Counted from the stretch's first letter, positions 26,073 to 37,804 are shown. The stretch is DNA of 64,000 nt from JADKAV01 sp963704075 (GCA_963704075.1 CAVPGV010000014.1:106402-170401), one strand, 5' to 3'. The notes: generated by a model from the letters alone, not told the origin. Made by a program: numbers and translations.

Positions 26073-26895
26073 TCCGTTCGCGGATGGCCCAGGCCAGTCG
26101 ATCCGCCGCGTGCGCATCCGCCTCCAGGAACATCGTTGGTGCGGCGGCCTGGAAGTGTTCGACCAGCCACCCATCGGCACCGGCGACGAGGTCGATTCGC
26201 GCGTAGAGCAGGTCCTCACCGTGGGCCGCCACGGCAAGGATGTCGTCCACGAGATCCACGATTTCGGGGTCAACGTCCCGCCGGCTCCATCGGTCGGTGG
26301 CGGTGGCCCGAGCGACCGCGTGTGAGATCCGGCCGTCGACGATCATGATCGCCATTGCATACGAGGCCGCCAGATCGGGTCGGATCAGACCCGCGCAGCC
26401 CCGTGCGGCGAACTGAGCGGCCACCTGCGCGGCATCGCGGGGGCTATCGGTCACTGTTGGCTGATCGCCGCGGCCGACAACACTCGGAGCGACCACGAAG
26501 CGTGCCCATCCGCTCAACCGCAGGCGCTGTTCGATGTCCGCTGCGGCATCCCCGGGCTCCAGCCAGACCGTCTCGACCGTCTCGATCCCGCGGCCATGCA
26601 GATCACGCAAGTACGTCAGATCCGTGTTGCGGGCAAGTGCGACGGCGGGGTTGGCGAGTTGTCCTCGATCCTCCACACCACGGGCCCATCTCAGGAACTC
26701 CTGGCGCTGGCCCGATAGCAGCGCTCCGGGACCCACCAGAACCAGGTCGAATCCGTCCCACCGGACATCGTTGTCGTTCCAGGAGACCATCGTGGCCTGC
26801 ATCCCCGCGTTCGCGAATGCCGCGATGGCAAGCGGAATATCCGGATTCGTACTTATTTCGTCGCGGTGCGTGACATACGCGATCTGCGGCAGCAT
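26029..26895 (-). CDS. ATP-grasp domain protein of unknown substrate
   Basis: A 288-residue protein with an ATP-grasp-like layout. The N-terminus is MLPQIAYVTHRDE, followed by WDGFDLVLVGPG. The central part has FVVAPSVVGRGDQ, and the C-terminal metal-site region reads LLYARIDLVAGADGWLVEHF. It resembles the family that includes RimK and cycloserine-pathway ligases, but some of the usual Glu/Asn metal ligands are not obvious. The ATG at 26895 overlaps the ctaB stop by one base, so it is co-translated with ctaB. Its 3' end overlaps that of the convergent ctaA gene by 44 bases. Function unknown. Confidence 0.75.
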   Translation of the reverse strand: MLPQIAYVTHRDEISTNPDIPLAIAAFANAGMQATMVSWNDNDVRWDGFDLVLVGPGALLSGQRQEFLRWARGVEDRGQLANPAVALARNTDLTYLRDLHGRGIETVETVWLEPGDAAADIEQRLRLSGWARFVVAPSVVGRGDQPTVTDSPRDAAQVAAQFAARGCAGLIRPDLAASYAMAIMIVDGRISHAVARATATDRWSRRDVDPEIVDLVDDILAVAAHGEDLLYARIDLVAGADGWLVEHFQAAAPTMFLEADAHAADRLAWAIRERITGDLRPKSPAGSD

Positions 26896-27806
26896 CAGCC
26901 AAGCAGAAGCGGATCGATGGCCACCACCAGGAACAGCAGTGCCAGGTAAGTGATCGACCAGTGGAACAGACGCATGGGACGGGGATCTTCCCCGCGTCGG
27001 GTGCGCTGCCGCAGCGCGACCGCCTCCCAGATGAACACCAGACCGAGCAACAATGCGCTCACGCTGTAGATCCAGCCCATAGGTGCGACGGGTACCAGGG
27101 CCAGGGAGGCCACGACCGTCGCCACGGAGTACCAGAGGATCTGGTCGGCGACCCGGCGTGGTGCGGCGACGACCGGGAGCATCGGCACCCCAGCAGTGTC
27201 GTAGTCGTCGCGGAACCGCAAAGACAGAGGCCAGTAGTGCGGCGGGGTCCAGAGGAATATGACGGCGAACAGGATCCACGGCGTCCACGACAGACTCCCC
27301 GTCACGGCCGCCCACCCGATGAGCACCGGGAAACACCCGGCAGCGCCACCCCACACGATGTTCTGGGAGGTCCGCCGCTTGAGGATCATGGTGTAACCGA
27401 CCACGTAGAGCAGAATGGCGATACCTGCCAGCCCGGCGGCCAGGAGGTTGGTGGTCAGCGCCAGCCAGATCACCGAGATCGCGCTGAGGGCGCTACCGAA
27501 GGCCCATCCAGCGGCCGGGCTGATCTGACCGGTGACCATCGGTCGGTTGCTGGTCCGCTTCATGACCGAGTCGATGTCGCGGTCGTACACGCTGTTCATC
27601 GAGTTGGCGCCTGCGGCCGCCAGCGCACCACCGACCAACGTGGCGAGCAACGTCCACAGCGACGGCAGTCCGCCGGCGGCGAGCACCATAGTCGGAACGG
27701 TGGTCACGAGCAGTAGTTCGATGATCCTGGGCTTCGTCAGCGCCACATAGGAACGAAGCCGCCCGGAGCGTACCGGTTGCATCTGGACATTCGCGCTGGC
27801 CACCAC
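26895..27806 (-). CDS. ctaB: Heme o synthase (protoheme IX farnesyltransferase)
   Basis: CtaB attaches a farnesyl group to heme b, giving heme o, the substrate of CtaA. The 303-residue product has the UbiA-type motif NSVYDRDIDSVMKRTSNRP near residue 72 and the second Asp motif in RFRDDYDTAGVPMLP, plus about nine helices. Starts with GTG. The 260 bases upstream, up to the divergent hydrolase gene, show no gene. Confidence 0.95.
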   Translation of the reverse strand: MVASANVQMQPVRSGRLRSYVALTKPRIIELLLVTTVPTMVLAAGGLPSLWTLLATLVGGALAAAGANSMNSVYDRDIDSVMKRTSNRPMVTGQISPAAGWAFGSALSAISVIWLALTTNLLAAGLAGIAILLYVVGYTMILKRRTSQNIVWGGAAGCFPVLIGWAAVTGSLSWTPWILFAVIFLWTPPHYWPLSLRFRDDYDTAGVPMLPVVAAPRRVADQILWYSVATVVASLALVPVAPMGWIYSVSALLLGLVFIWEAVALRQRTRRGEDPRPMRLFHWSITYLALLFLVVAIDPLLLG

Positions 27807-28067
27807 TGCAGACTACCGTGGCAGCCGCTGTCGCGGGCAAGCGTGGGCACCCGACTGCCGCTTGGCAGCAGAGCAACGTGAAACGCCCTTCGTAGGAGCT
27901 CCCGAGGCTGGTTGAGACTCTCGGCCCGACAGTCGGTCTTCCCGTCGGGCAGGTGTCCCACTTCAATCCGGCGAAAGTCATCTTCTCGAACGTGCTGGTA
28001 GGGAAGGCTGTCGTGGAACTCCGGTGCCGACTCCCGCTGCAGCCGGTAGCTGGGTCACGATAGGCAG

Positions 28068-29113
28068 GTGAGCGACTACGTGATGACCCCGGCCAACCGC
28101 GCGCTGAGCCGCCTGCTCGCCATGCCACCTTCGATGATCGAACGGATCGCGGGCCCGCCGGCCCATCTCGACGGCCGGACGGTTGCAGCGTCGGTCCACT
28201 TGCTGCTGAAGAGCCTCGAGCGGGTGGACATCGCCGGGTCCAGTCGAGACGTCATCGAGCGCCGGAACCAGATGCGCAGGTCGACGGGCCTGGCCATGCC
28301 GACCGCACGCGGGCGTCCGAGCGGTCGACCGGCTGATCCCCGGTCCGGACGGTCGGATCCCGGTGAGGGTGTATCGCAGTCACCGAGCAGTGGGCAGGGT
28401 GCCCGCAATCGTCTACTACCACGGCGGCGGATGGGTGGTCGGAGATCTGGACTCGCACGACGGGTCCTGCCGGATGCTGGCCAAACACTCCGGCTGTGTG
28501 GTGGTGTCCGTCGACTACCGCCGAGCACCGGAGGCCGCCTTCCCCCACCCGTTGGAGGACTGCCTCGCCGCGTTCCGGCACGTGTACAACCACCCGCAGG
28601 AGTACTCGGTCACACCCGGCGCGGTGGCGGTGATGGGTGACAGCGCGGGAGCGAATCTTGCCGCCGCCGTGTGCCTGGTCAGCCGTGATGAAGGTCCAGC
28701 CCCCATCGCACAGTCGCTGGTGTACCCCGCCACGGATCTGCGGATGACAGCGGCCTCGATCGACACGTTCGCCACGGGGTTCATGCTCACCAAAGAGGAC
28801 ATGCTCTGGTATCGCGGTCACTACCTGCCCGATCCGCAGACCGTGCTGGATCCGCGGGTCTCACCGCTGCTCGCCGAGGATCTGACCGGATTGCCGCCGA
28901 GCTGCGGTGTGGACGGCAGGGTTCGATCCGCTGCGCGACGAAGGCATGGCGTACGCCGAGCGCCTGCTGGAGGCCGGCAACCAGGCCCAGCACACCTGTT
29001 TCGACGACCAGATCCACGGCTTCTTCGGTATGGGAGTGCTCCCAGGGGGCATGGACCGGATTGAGACCGTGTGCCGGCAAACCGGCGAGCTGGTGCACCG
29101 CTGCGCAGGATGA
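28068..29113 (+). CDS. Alpha/beta hydrolase (HSL type) with two frameshifts
   Basis: A hormone-sensitive-lipase-type esterase of about 347 residues. The oxyanion motif YYHGGGWVVGD, nucleophile GDSAGANLAAAV, acid region AGFDPLRDEGMAYAERL and catalytic His in QIHGFFGMG are all present but in different frames. Breaks are near 28316 and 28913. The span of 1046 bases is two more than a multiple of three, matching two inserted bases. The GTG at 28068 starts MSDYVMTPANRAL. It precedes the pentose phosphate operon. Substrate unknown. Confidence 0.78.
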
Positions 29114-29199
29114 TCGGCACGCGGTGCGCGACAGAACGCCACCGGCGCGACCGAACCTATACGCTCGGGGATCGAGGAACCCCCGGAGAGGACGAACAG

Positions 29200-31242
29200 T
29201 TGACAGTCGAATGGACCGACCTGGACCGACAAGCGGTGGACACTGCCAGGGCTTTGGCCATGGACGCTGTGCAGAACGTGGGCAACGGGCATCCGGGCAC
29301 CGCCATGAGCCTGGCCCCGGCGGCCTACCTGCTCTACCAACGTTTCCTTCGTCATGACCCGGCCGACCCGTCCTGGATCGGCCGCGACCGGTTCGTGCTG
29401 TCCAACGGTCACACCAGCCTCACGCAGTACATCCAGCTCTTCTTCAGCGGCTATGGCCTGGAACTGAGCGACCTGGAGGCGTTCCGCACCTGGGGCAGCA
29501 AGACCCCCGGACATCCCGAGTACGGCCACACCGTGGGTATCGAAACCACGACCGGCCCGCTTGGACAGGGCTACGCGACAGCTGTTGGCATGGCAATGGA
29601 CGCACGTTACGTGCGCGGCCTGTTCGACCCGGTGGCCGAGGTCGGGCGCAGCCCCTTCGATCACCGTGTGTGGGTCTTCGCCGGAGACGGTTGTATGCAG
29701 GAAGGCATCACCTCCGAAGCAGCCAGCCTGGCCGGCCACCAGGAACTCGGGAACCTGATCGTCATCTATGACGACAACCACATCTCGATCGAAGGCAACA
29801 CGGAGGTGTCGTTCAGCGAGGACGTGCTCGCACGTCATGCCGCGTACGGCTGGCACACCCAGCACGTCGATCTCGGGGTGGACGGAGATGTCGACGTCCA
29901 GGCACTGGCGCGTGCCATGCAGAACGCCATGGACGAGACTGGTCGCCCGTCGATCATCTCGCTGCGCACGATCATCGCCTGGCCCGCGCCCGACGCACAG
30001 AACACCGGGAAGTCGCACGGCTCCGCACTGGGCGCCGAAGAGATCGCCAAGACCAAGTCTCTGATGGGCATGGACCCCGACGTGGACTTCGCCGTCCCGC
30101 CGGACGTCCTCGCGCACGTCCGCGAGGTCAAGCAACGCGGCGCGCAGGCACACGCGCAGTGGAACGAGGTCTTCGAGTCCTGGAAGGCCTCCCACCCGGA
30201 CAAGGTCGCGCTGCTGGACCGACTGCTGGCCAAGCGACTGCCGGACGGCCTGGAGCAGGCCATGCCGGTCTTCGACCCTGCCAAGGCGATGGCCACCCGC
30301 AAGGCCTCAGGCGAGGTGATCAATGCCATCGCAGAGGTGATGCCGGAGTTCTGGGGTGGGTCTGCGGACCTCGCCGAGAGCAACCTGACGACCATCGAGG
30401 GCGGCGGCTCCTTCCTGCCTGCCGACTCCCGGGCGCCCGGAGCGACTCCATACGGTCGCATTCTGCACTTCGGCATCCGCGAGCATGCGATGGGCGCGAT
30501 TCTCAACGGCATCGCGGTCGGCGGCTTGACCAGGCCTTTCGGCGGAACGTTCCTGGTCTTCTCCGACTACATGCGTGGCGCCGTCCGCATCGCCGCACTC
30601 ATGCAGGTACCGGTGACATACGTCTGGACCCACGATTCGATAGGGCTCGGCGAGGATGGGCCCACCCACCAGCCCGTTGAACACCTCACCGCGCTACGTG
30701 CCATCCCCGGTCTGGACGTCGTGCGCCCGGCGGACCCCAATGAGACGTCGGTGTGCTGGCTGCAGGTGCTGCGCGACCGTCGCCCGGCCGCGTTGGCGCT
30801 GACCCGGCAGAACGTGCCCACGCTCCCGGCGGAGCAGGTGGCAGGCGCGGTCAAGGGCGGCTATGTGCTGGCTGACGCGGAGGGCGAGCTGCAGGTGATT
30901 CTGATCGCCACCGGTTCCGAAGTCCAGTTGGCGCTGTCCGCGCGGGACACCCTGCAGCAGCAAGGGGTCGGGACCCGCGTCGTGTCCATGCCCTGCACGG
31001 AGTGGTTCGACGAGCAGCCCGCCGCGTATCGCGATGAGGTCCTGCCTTCCGAGATCACCGCGCGCGTCTCGGTCGAGGCCGGTCGTGCGATGCCCTGGTA
31101 CAAGTACGTCGGCACAGCCGGACGCTGCGTGAGCCTGGAGCACTTCGGCGCCTCCGCGGCCTCCGAAACGTTGTTCGAGGAGTTCGGTATCACGGCCGAC
31201 GCTGTCGTCGATGCCGCGAAGCAGAGCCTGTCCCGGCGGTGA
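29200..31242 (+). CDS. tkt: Transketolase
   Basis: Transketolase moves two-carbon units in the pentose phosphate pathway using thiamine diphosphate. The 680-residue product has GNGHPGTAMSLAP near residue 30, the TPP motif GDGCMQEGITSEAASLAGH, and in the pyrimidine domain TYVWTHDSIGLGEDGPTHQP. The TTG at 29200, preceded by GGAGAGGA, gives the normal N-terminus; the open frame upstream to 29071 overlaps the hydrolase. It overlaps the next gene by four bases. Confidence 0.94.
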   Translation: MTVEWTDLDRQAVDTARALAMDAVQNVGNGHPGTAMSLAPAAYLLYQRFLRHDPADPSWIGRDRFVLSNGHTSLTQYIQLFFSGYGLELSDLEAFRTWGSKTPGHPEYGHTVGIETTTGPLGQGYATAVGMAMDARYVRGLFDPVAEVGRSPFDHRVWVFAGDGCMQEGITSEAASLAGHQELGNLIVIYDDNHISIEGNTEVSFSEDVLARHAAYGWHTQHVDLGVDGDVDVQALARAMQNAMDETGRPSIISLRTIIAWPAPDAQNTGKSHGSALGAEEIAKTKSLMGMDPDVDFAVPPDVLAHVREVKQRGAQAHAQWNEVFESWKASHPDKVALLDRLLAKRLPDGLEQAMPVFDPAKAMATRKASGEVINAIAEVMPEFWGGSADLAESNLTTIEGGGSFLPADSRAPGATPYGRILHFGIREHAMGAILNGIAVGGLTRPFGGTFLVFSDYMRGAVRIAALMQVPVTYVWTHDSIGLGEDGPTHQPVEHLTALRAIPGLDVVRPADPNETSVCWLQVLRDRRPAALALTRQNVPTLPAEQVAGAVKGGYVLADAEGELQVILIATGSEVQLALSARDTLQQQGVGTRVVSMPCTEWFDEQPAAYRDEVLPSEITARVSVEAGRAMPWYKYVGTAGRCVSLEHFGASAASETLFEEFGITADAVVDAAKQSLSRR

Positions 31243-31736
31243 GTCCCAGCCGAACCAAAAAGTCATCTGATCCTCGGATCTCCCTGTGGCTGATGTGGGC
31301 CACCTATCTGGTGGGCGGCCTTGGCATTGCCATCGCGTTCTCGACGCTCGGCGACTCCCCGGCCACTCTGGATTGGGGCTGCCTACTGGCCGTCGGCGCG
31401 TCGGGGGTTCTTTCCTTCGTGCGTCATTCGGTGTTCCACCGCTCGGATGCTGCCCGCATGCACTGGGATCTGGGCGTGCGCAACAACTTCCAGATCGAAG
31501 TGGGTCTGGCCAACCTGGCCTGGGGACTGGTGGCCATTCTCGCGGTCCTGCTCGACTGGGGACTGGTCGCGCAGGCCACCACGTTCCTCGTCTTCGGCTT
31601 CTACCTGTTGGGGGTCGTGGGCATGCAGGTCGTCAGTCCTGGCGGGAAACGCCGCTCCCCCGCACCTCTGATCGCCATGGCCGCTTTCGGCATGATGCTG
31701 GCTCTGGTGGGCATTCTCGGTATGAACGCTGCTTGA
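31239..31736 (+). CDS. Membrane protein of unknown function between tkt and tal
   Basis: A 165-residue protein with four predicted helices: near residues 17-37 (LWLMWATYLVGGLGIAIAF), 44-62, 89-108 (LANLAWGLVAILAVLLDWG) and 112-132, with a last hydrophobic stretch at the C-terminus. It has a conserved-looking RHSVFHRSDAARMHWDLG loop. The GTG at 31239 overlaps the tkt stop, so it is expressed with the pentose phosphate genes. I do not recognise a function. Confidence 0.75.
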   Translation: MSPSRTKKSSDPRISLWLMWATYLVGGLGIAIAFSTLGDSPATLDWGCLLAVGASGVLSFVRHSVFHRSDAARMHWDLGVRNNFQIEVGLANLAWGLVAILAVLLDWGLVAQATTFLVFGFYLLGVVGMQVVSPGGKRRSPAPLIAMAAFGMMLALVGILGMNAA

Positions 31737-31784
31737 TCGCGGTGTCTGGGCCGTGGGGCGAGCCGCTCCACACGGCGAACCGAT

Positions 31785-31807
31785 GTGCTGATGGGTAGCG
31801 TCAGCAC
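31785..31807 (+). promoter_or_regulatory. Perfect hairpin just before the tal ribosome site
   Basis: Arms GTGCTGA and TCAGCAC are perfectly complementary around a nine-base loop. The hairpin ends three bases before the tal ribosome site AAGGAGGA. It could stabilise the mRNA end or affect ribosome access; no riboswitch class is recognised. Confidence 0.35.
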
Positions 31808-31820
31808 CTAAGGAGGAGTC

Positions 31821-32935
31821 ATGACCGATCGCCTGCAAGTGTTGTCCGACCTCGGGGTGTCCATCTGGCTCGACGACCTGGATCGCAGCCGCCTGACCAC
31901 CGGTGGGCTCGCCAGGATGATCGCCGACGACCATGTGGTGGGAGTGACCACCAACCCCTCGATCTTCTCGAAGGCCATCTCCACCGGCGCGGCGGCCTAT
32001 GCGACGCAGGTCGCCAGTCTGGCCAGTGGTCAGGGTGACCGGGAGTTCGCGGTCCGGGAGATGACCACCCAGGACGTGCGTGACGCATGCGACGTGTTCT
32101 CTGACGTGGCCGCACGCACTGACGGGGTCGACGGCCGGGTGTCGATCGAGGTGGATCCTCGACTCGCCCGCGACACTGACGCCACGATCGATCAAGCCCG
32201 TGCGCTGTGGTCGGAGGTGGACCGCCCCAACCTTCTGATCAAGATCCCCGGCACGGTGGAAGGGCTGCCGGCGATCACCCAGGCGATCTCTGAAGGCATC
32301 AGTGTCAACGTCACGTTGATCTTCAATGTTGAGCGTTACAAGCGGGTCATCGATGCCTGGGCCAGTGGTCTGGAACGCAGGGTGAACGCCGGCGAACCGG
32401 TGGATGGTGTCCAGTCGGTGGCATCGTTCTTCGTCAGCCGCGTGGACACCGCGGTTGACGGCCTGCTCGACAAACTCACCATCGCCGGTGCCCCCGAGCT
32501 GCGCGGGAAAGCGGGACTCGCCAACGCACGACTGGCCTGGCATACCTACCAGACGTTCCGCGGAACGACGAGGTGGCACAACTTGGCGGCCGCTGGGGCC
32601 CACCCGCAGCGTCCGTTGTGGGCGTCGACCGGGGTGAAGGACCCGGCCTATCCCGACGACATGTACGTGGTGGGTCTAGCTGGTCCGGGATGCGTCAACA
32701 CCATGCCAGAGCCGACATTGCGCGCGGTGGCAGAGCACGGCGATCTGCGCGGCGACACGCTGTCCGGGCAGGCAGAAGCCAGCCAGCAGGTGTTCGACGA
32801 CCTCGCGGCGCTCGGGGTGGATCTGGACGCGGTGTTCGAACAGTTGGAGACAGAAGGCGTCGACAAGTTCAAGGTCGCCTGGGAGGAGCTTCTGGCCACG
32901 GTGGATGCGGCACTGGAAGCGGACAGGGGCAGCAG

Positions 32936-32939
<4 letters not shown>
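31821..32939 (+). CDS. tal: Transaldolase
   Basis: Transaldolase transfers a dihydroxyacetone unit between sugar phosphates. The 372-residue product has VGVTTNPSIFSKAI near residue 45 and the Schiff-base lysine in NLLIKIPGT near residue 138. A C-terminal half with DLRGDTLSGQ is typical of the actinobacterial type. The ATG at 31821 follows AAGGAGGA. It overlaps zwf by four bases. Confidence 0.95.
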
Positions 32940-34470
<1,531 letters not shown>

Positions 34471-34474
<4 letters not shown>

Positions 34475-35427
34475 CCACACGCCTGGAGAACACCTCCGCC
34501 GGAGAGATCGTCCGCACGATCAACGCCGAACGGCACCGCATCGGCGCCACCGCGACCGGCATGGTGCTGACGTTGGTGATCGTCACTGATGAGGAGAACC
34601 AGTCCGACGCCACCCGCGCGGCTTCGTATTCGGCCATGGAGCACCCCTGTCGCATCGTCACCCTGATCCCGCGGCCCGGCCGGGTGGATCCGCAGTTGGA
34701 CGCCAACATCGATGTCGGTGACACGATGGGGCCCGGCGAGACCGTCCGGCTGCGTCTGCGCGGGGAACTGTCCGAACACGCCGCCTCCGTCGCTCTGCCT
34801 CTGCTGTTGCCGGACACCCCGGTCGTGGTGTGGTGGCCCACACAGGCTCCCAGCATCCCTTCCCAGGATCCGGTGGGTGCACTTGCACAGCGCCGCATCA
34901 CCGATGCGGCCGCCGACATGCACCCGATGCACACTCTCATCGAGCGGCAACAGGGTTACATGGCCGGGGACACGGACCTCGCGTGGACGCGGACGACGGT
35001 GTGGCGTTCGATGCTCGCGGCGGCCCTCGACCTGCCATTCGCGCCCATCACGTCTGTGGATGTCCGGTGCGAGCGCTCCAACCCGTCAGGCGCCCTGCTG
35101 CAGGCGTGGCTGCACAACTGCCTCGGGGTGCCGGTCGCGATGCACCGCAGCCAGGGTCCGGGGATCACCGACGTCTCCATCCACACCGACAACGGACCGA
35201 TCGACTTGTCGCGCCCGGACGGACGTACCGGACGGCTGTCGAGGCCGAACGTGGCCTCGCACGACGTACCTCTGCCCCGCCGCGATCTCAAGGACCTGAT
35301 CGGCGAGGAGCTGCGTCGCCTGGACCCCGATGACACGTATGCCGAGGCTTTGGCCGCCGTGCGACTCGAGACGCCGAAGAGCCGTCGCAAGACATCGGAA
35401 CCCACCGACGCGGAAGCGCAGACGTGA
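34471..35427 (+). CDS. opcA: OpcA, glucose-6-phosphate dehydrogenase assembly protein
   Basis: OpcA is needed for active glucose-6-phosphate dehydrogenase in actinobacteria and cyanobacteria. The 318-residue product has the family segment VVVWWPTQAPS near residue 115, then TDLAWTRTTVWRSMLAAALD. The C-terminal 20 residues are charged and probably disordered. It overlaps zwf and pgl by four bases each, the usual order. Confidence 0.93.
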
Positions 35428-36162
35428 CGCAGTTGCTGGTGGGCGTGCATCCCGACGCCGACGCCGTCTCCGAGTCGGTCGCCAACCGGATGGCAGCAGC
35501 GATGGTCCGGACGCTGGCAACGACCGACCACGCGCACATCTGCATCACCGGTGGACGTGGCGGTCACGGTGCCCTTGCCAAACTCGCCGGGGACGCGGGG
35601 ATCGACTGGTCCCGGGTGCACGTGTGGTGGTCGGACGAGCGCTTTCTGCCGATGGGCGACGAACAGCGCAACGACACCATGGCGCATTCGGTCTTGTTGG
35701 ACGTGGTCGGGATTCCGGTAGCGAATGTTCACGCGATGCCCAGCTCCGACCGATACCCCGACGTCGGTGAGGCCGCGCAGTGCCTACGCGCGGGAACTCG
35801 CCGCGTTCGGCGATCCGTGTCCGGCATTCTGCATCAGCGTGCTCGGGATGGGCGAGGACGGGCATGTGGCGTCCCTTTTCCCGGAGCACGCCGGACTTGT
35901 GGACGAGCGGGTCGCCTTCGCGGTGACCGACTCCCCGAAACCTCCCCCTGTGCGCATCTCCATGTCCTTCCAGACGATCAACGCGGCCGAGGAGGTCGTG
36001 CTCATCGCCGCCGGAGCGGGCAAAGCGGACGCGGTGGGATTGCTCGTGAACGACCCCGGACCCCTCGCGGTGCCCGCGGCCGGCGTGCACGGCAAGCACC
36101 TCACGGTACTGGCGGTCGACGAAGCCGCCGCCGTCCACCTTCCCCCGGGTCTGCGCCGCTGA
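35424..36162 (+). CDS. pgl: 6-phosphogluconolactonase, one frameshift
   Basis: Pgl hydrolyses 6-phosphogluconolactone, the product of Zwf. The N-terminal half has ITGGRGGHGALAKLA and VHVWWSDERFLP. The C-terminal half, in the next frame, has LGMGEDGHVASLFPEH, the usual active-site region. The switch is near 35781, where one extra base fits (EAAQ then AYARELAAFG). The span of 739 bases is one over a multiple of three. As written, the first frame would give a wrong C-terminus running far downstream. It ends the pentose phosphate operon. Confidence 0.88.
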
Positions 36163-36234
36163 TCGGTGCGCTCAGACGGGCGCAGTGCCCCTGCCACCTC
36201 GGCCATGACCCCGGGATTCAGCAGCCGTTGGACT

Positions 36235-36335
36235 TGCGCACAGCCGTTGGAGAAACGTACAGGCGTTGGAGTTGTTCGTACTGTCCACATCTCACGGATG
36301 TACCGATCTCCAACGCCTGTACCTATGTCTCACGT
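36235..36335. repeat. Inverted array of 19-base repeats, family C copy 2
   Basis: Three contiguous 19-base units (CCGTTGGACTTGCGCACAG, CCGTTGGAGAAACGTACAG, GCGTTGGAGTTGTTCGTAC) are followed by a spacer and an opposite-orientation unit containing CTCCAACGCCTGTAC. The whole matches the reverse complement of the array at 22924-23040. It lies between the convergent pgl and rbpA genes, so it could end both transcripts. Confidence 0.8.
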
Positions 36336-36392
36336 CCTTCGGAGCGTCCGCGAGACGCCATGACGCCGGGCCGACCCGACCCCCGAATGCTC

Positions 36393-36725
36393 TCAGACCT
36401 CGGGCAGGTTCTTCATGGCCTCGTCGAGCAGCGCATCGGCCTCGCCGCCGGAGCGCCGCTCCTTCACATAGGCGAGGTGCGTCTTGTACGGCTCGACCTT
36501 CGGAGCAGCGGGCGGGTTCTCCTGATCGGTCCCGGCCGGAAGCCCGCAGCGCGGACAGTCCCACTCCGTCGGGGCTGCGGCGTCACGGGCGAAACTCGGA
36601 CGGCTCTCATGACCGTTGGAGCAGTAGAAGGAGATCTGCTTGCGAGGAGCTGCCTCACCACGCTCGGCCTCCCCCATAGGTCCGGCCCCGACACGACTAC
36701 CTCGAATAGCACTACCACCGGCCAC
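36393..36725 (-). CDS. rbpA: RNA polymerase-binding protein RbpA
   Basis: RbpA is an actinobacterial activator that binds RNA polymerase and the principal sigma factors. This 110-residue protein has the N-terminal tail with RGSRVGAGP, the zinc-ribbon core with FYCSNGHES and WDCPRCGLPAG, and the C-terminal THLAYVKERRS followed by the sigma-interacting end. Starts with GTG at 36725, with AGAGG upstream. Confident call and a strong marker that this is an actinobacterium. Confidence 0.95.
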   Translation of the reverse strand: MAGGSAIRGSRVGAGPMGEAERGEAAPRKQISFYCSNGHESRPSFARDAAAPTEWDCPRCGLPAGTDQENPPAAPKVEPYKTHLAYVKERRSGGEADALLDEAMKNLPEV

Positions 36726-36742
36726 GGTGAAAACCTCTCAGT

Positions 36743-36973
36743 TCAGGATCGTGTGATCAGTCCGAGTGCCAGAATCGTGGCCGCCCAGATCAGGCCCACC
36801 CCGACGGTCACCCGGTCGAGGTTGCGTTCGGCAACACTCGATCCCCCCAGCGAGGTGCTGACGCCACCGCCGAACAGATCCGACAGCCCGCCACCCTTCC
36901 CCTTGTGCAGCAGGACCAGTGAGATCAGAAGCACACTAGTGACCAACAACGTAATTTCGAGCGCAAGGATCAC
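36743..36973 (-). CDS. secG: SecG subunit of the protein translocase
   Basis: SecG is a small membrane subunit of SecYEG. The 76-residue product has two helices (residues 2-20, and about 56-73) joined by the family motif HKGKGGGLSDLFGGG and a Ser/Gly loop. Starts with GTG. It lies directly after tpiA in the leftward glycolytic operon, the usual position. Confidence 0.94.
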   Translation of the reverse strand: MILALEITLLVTSVLLISLVLLHKGKGGGLSDLFGGGVSTSLGGSSVAERNLDRVTVGVGLIWAATILALGLITRS

Positions 36974-37015
36974 TTGGAGCTCCCTTCTTCCGGTACGGCA
37001 AACACCAGCGTAACC

Positions 37016-37804
37016 TCAGGAGGCGACCTGAGGGTGCAGGCGGTGCCGCACGATGGACGCGAATTCCTCCGCGTCCAGGCTCGCCCCGCCGATCAAAGCG
37101 CCGTCCACGTCCGGTTTGGCCATGATGCCTGCGATGTTCGTGGACTTCACCGAACCGCCGTAGAGGATCCGGATCTGCTCAGCGACCCCGGTGCCGTGGT
37201 GTTGCTCGATCCACTCACGGATCACCCCGCACACTTCCTGGGCATCCTCGGGAGAGGCGACCTCACCAGTACCGATCGCCCACACCGGCTCGTAGGCGAT
37301 CACCACCGACAGCATCTGCTCCTCGGAGAGCCCAGCCAGGCTGCCCACCAGTTGCTCGCGCACGTGCTCGACATGATTGCCGGCTTGGCGGACGTCGAGG
37401 TGCTCGCCGACGCACACGATCGGGATCAGACCGTTGTCCAGGGCGGCTTTCGCCTTGGTGTTGACCACCTCGTCGGTCTCGTGGTGGTAGGTCCGACGCT
37501 CGCTGTGGCCGACCGTCACGTACGTGCAGCCAAGTTTGGCGAGCATGTGAGCGGCGACCTCACCGGTGTACGCACCGGCAGCATGCTCGGAGACGTCCTG
37601 AGCGCCGTACTGGATCTTCAGTTTGTCGCCCTCCACCAGCGTCTGCACACTGCGCAGGTCGGTGAAAGGAGGCAGAACGGCCGCGTCGCAGGCGGCGTAG
37701 TCCTCGTCCTTGAGCAGGAAAGCCACTTTCTGCACCAAGGCGATCGCCTCGAGGTGGTTCAAGTGCATCTTCCAGTTGCCCGCCATCAGCGGTTTGCGAC
37801 TCAT
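37016..37804 (-). CDS. tpiA: Triose-phosphate isomerase
   Basis: TpiA interconverts glyceraldehyde-3-phosphate and dihydroxyacetone phosphate (262 aa). The N-terminal AGNWKMHLN has the catalytic Lys. The catalytic His is in VGHSERRTYHHE, the catalytic Glu in AYEPVWAIGTGE, and the phosphate loop is YGGSVKSTN. The ATG at 37804 overlaps the pgk stop by four bases. Confidence 0.96.
   Translation of the reverse strand: MSRKPLMAGNWKMHLNHLEAIALVQKVAFLLKDEDYAACDAAVLPPFTDLRSVQTLVEGDKLKIQYGAQDVSEHAAGAYTGEVAAHMLAKLGCTYVTVGHSERRTYHHETDEVVNTKAKAALDNGLIPIVCVGEHLDVRQAGNHVEHVREQLVGSLAGLSEEQMLSVVIAYEPVWAIGTGEVASPEDAQEVCGVIREWIEQHHGTGVAEQIRILYGGSVKSTNIAGIMAKPDVDGALIGGASLDAEEFASIVRHRLHPQVAS

Noticed and set aside
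35424..37013. 529-codon protein from the pgl start
   Set aside because: Only the first 120 or so residues match 6-phosphogluconolactonase; the rest is out-of-frame reading through repeats, rbpA and secG.
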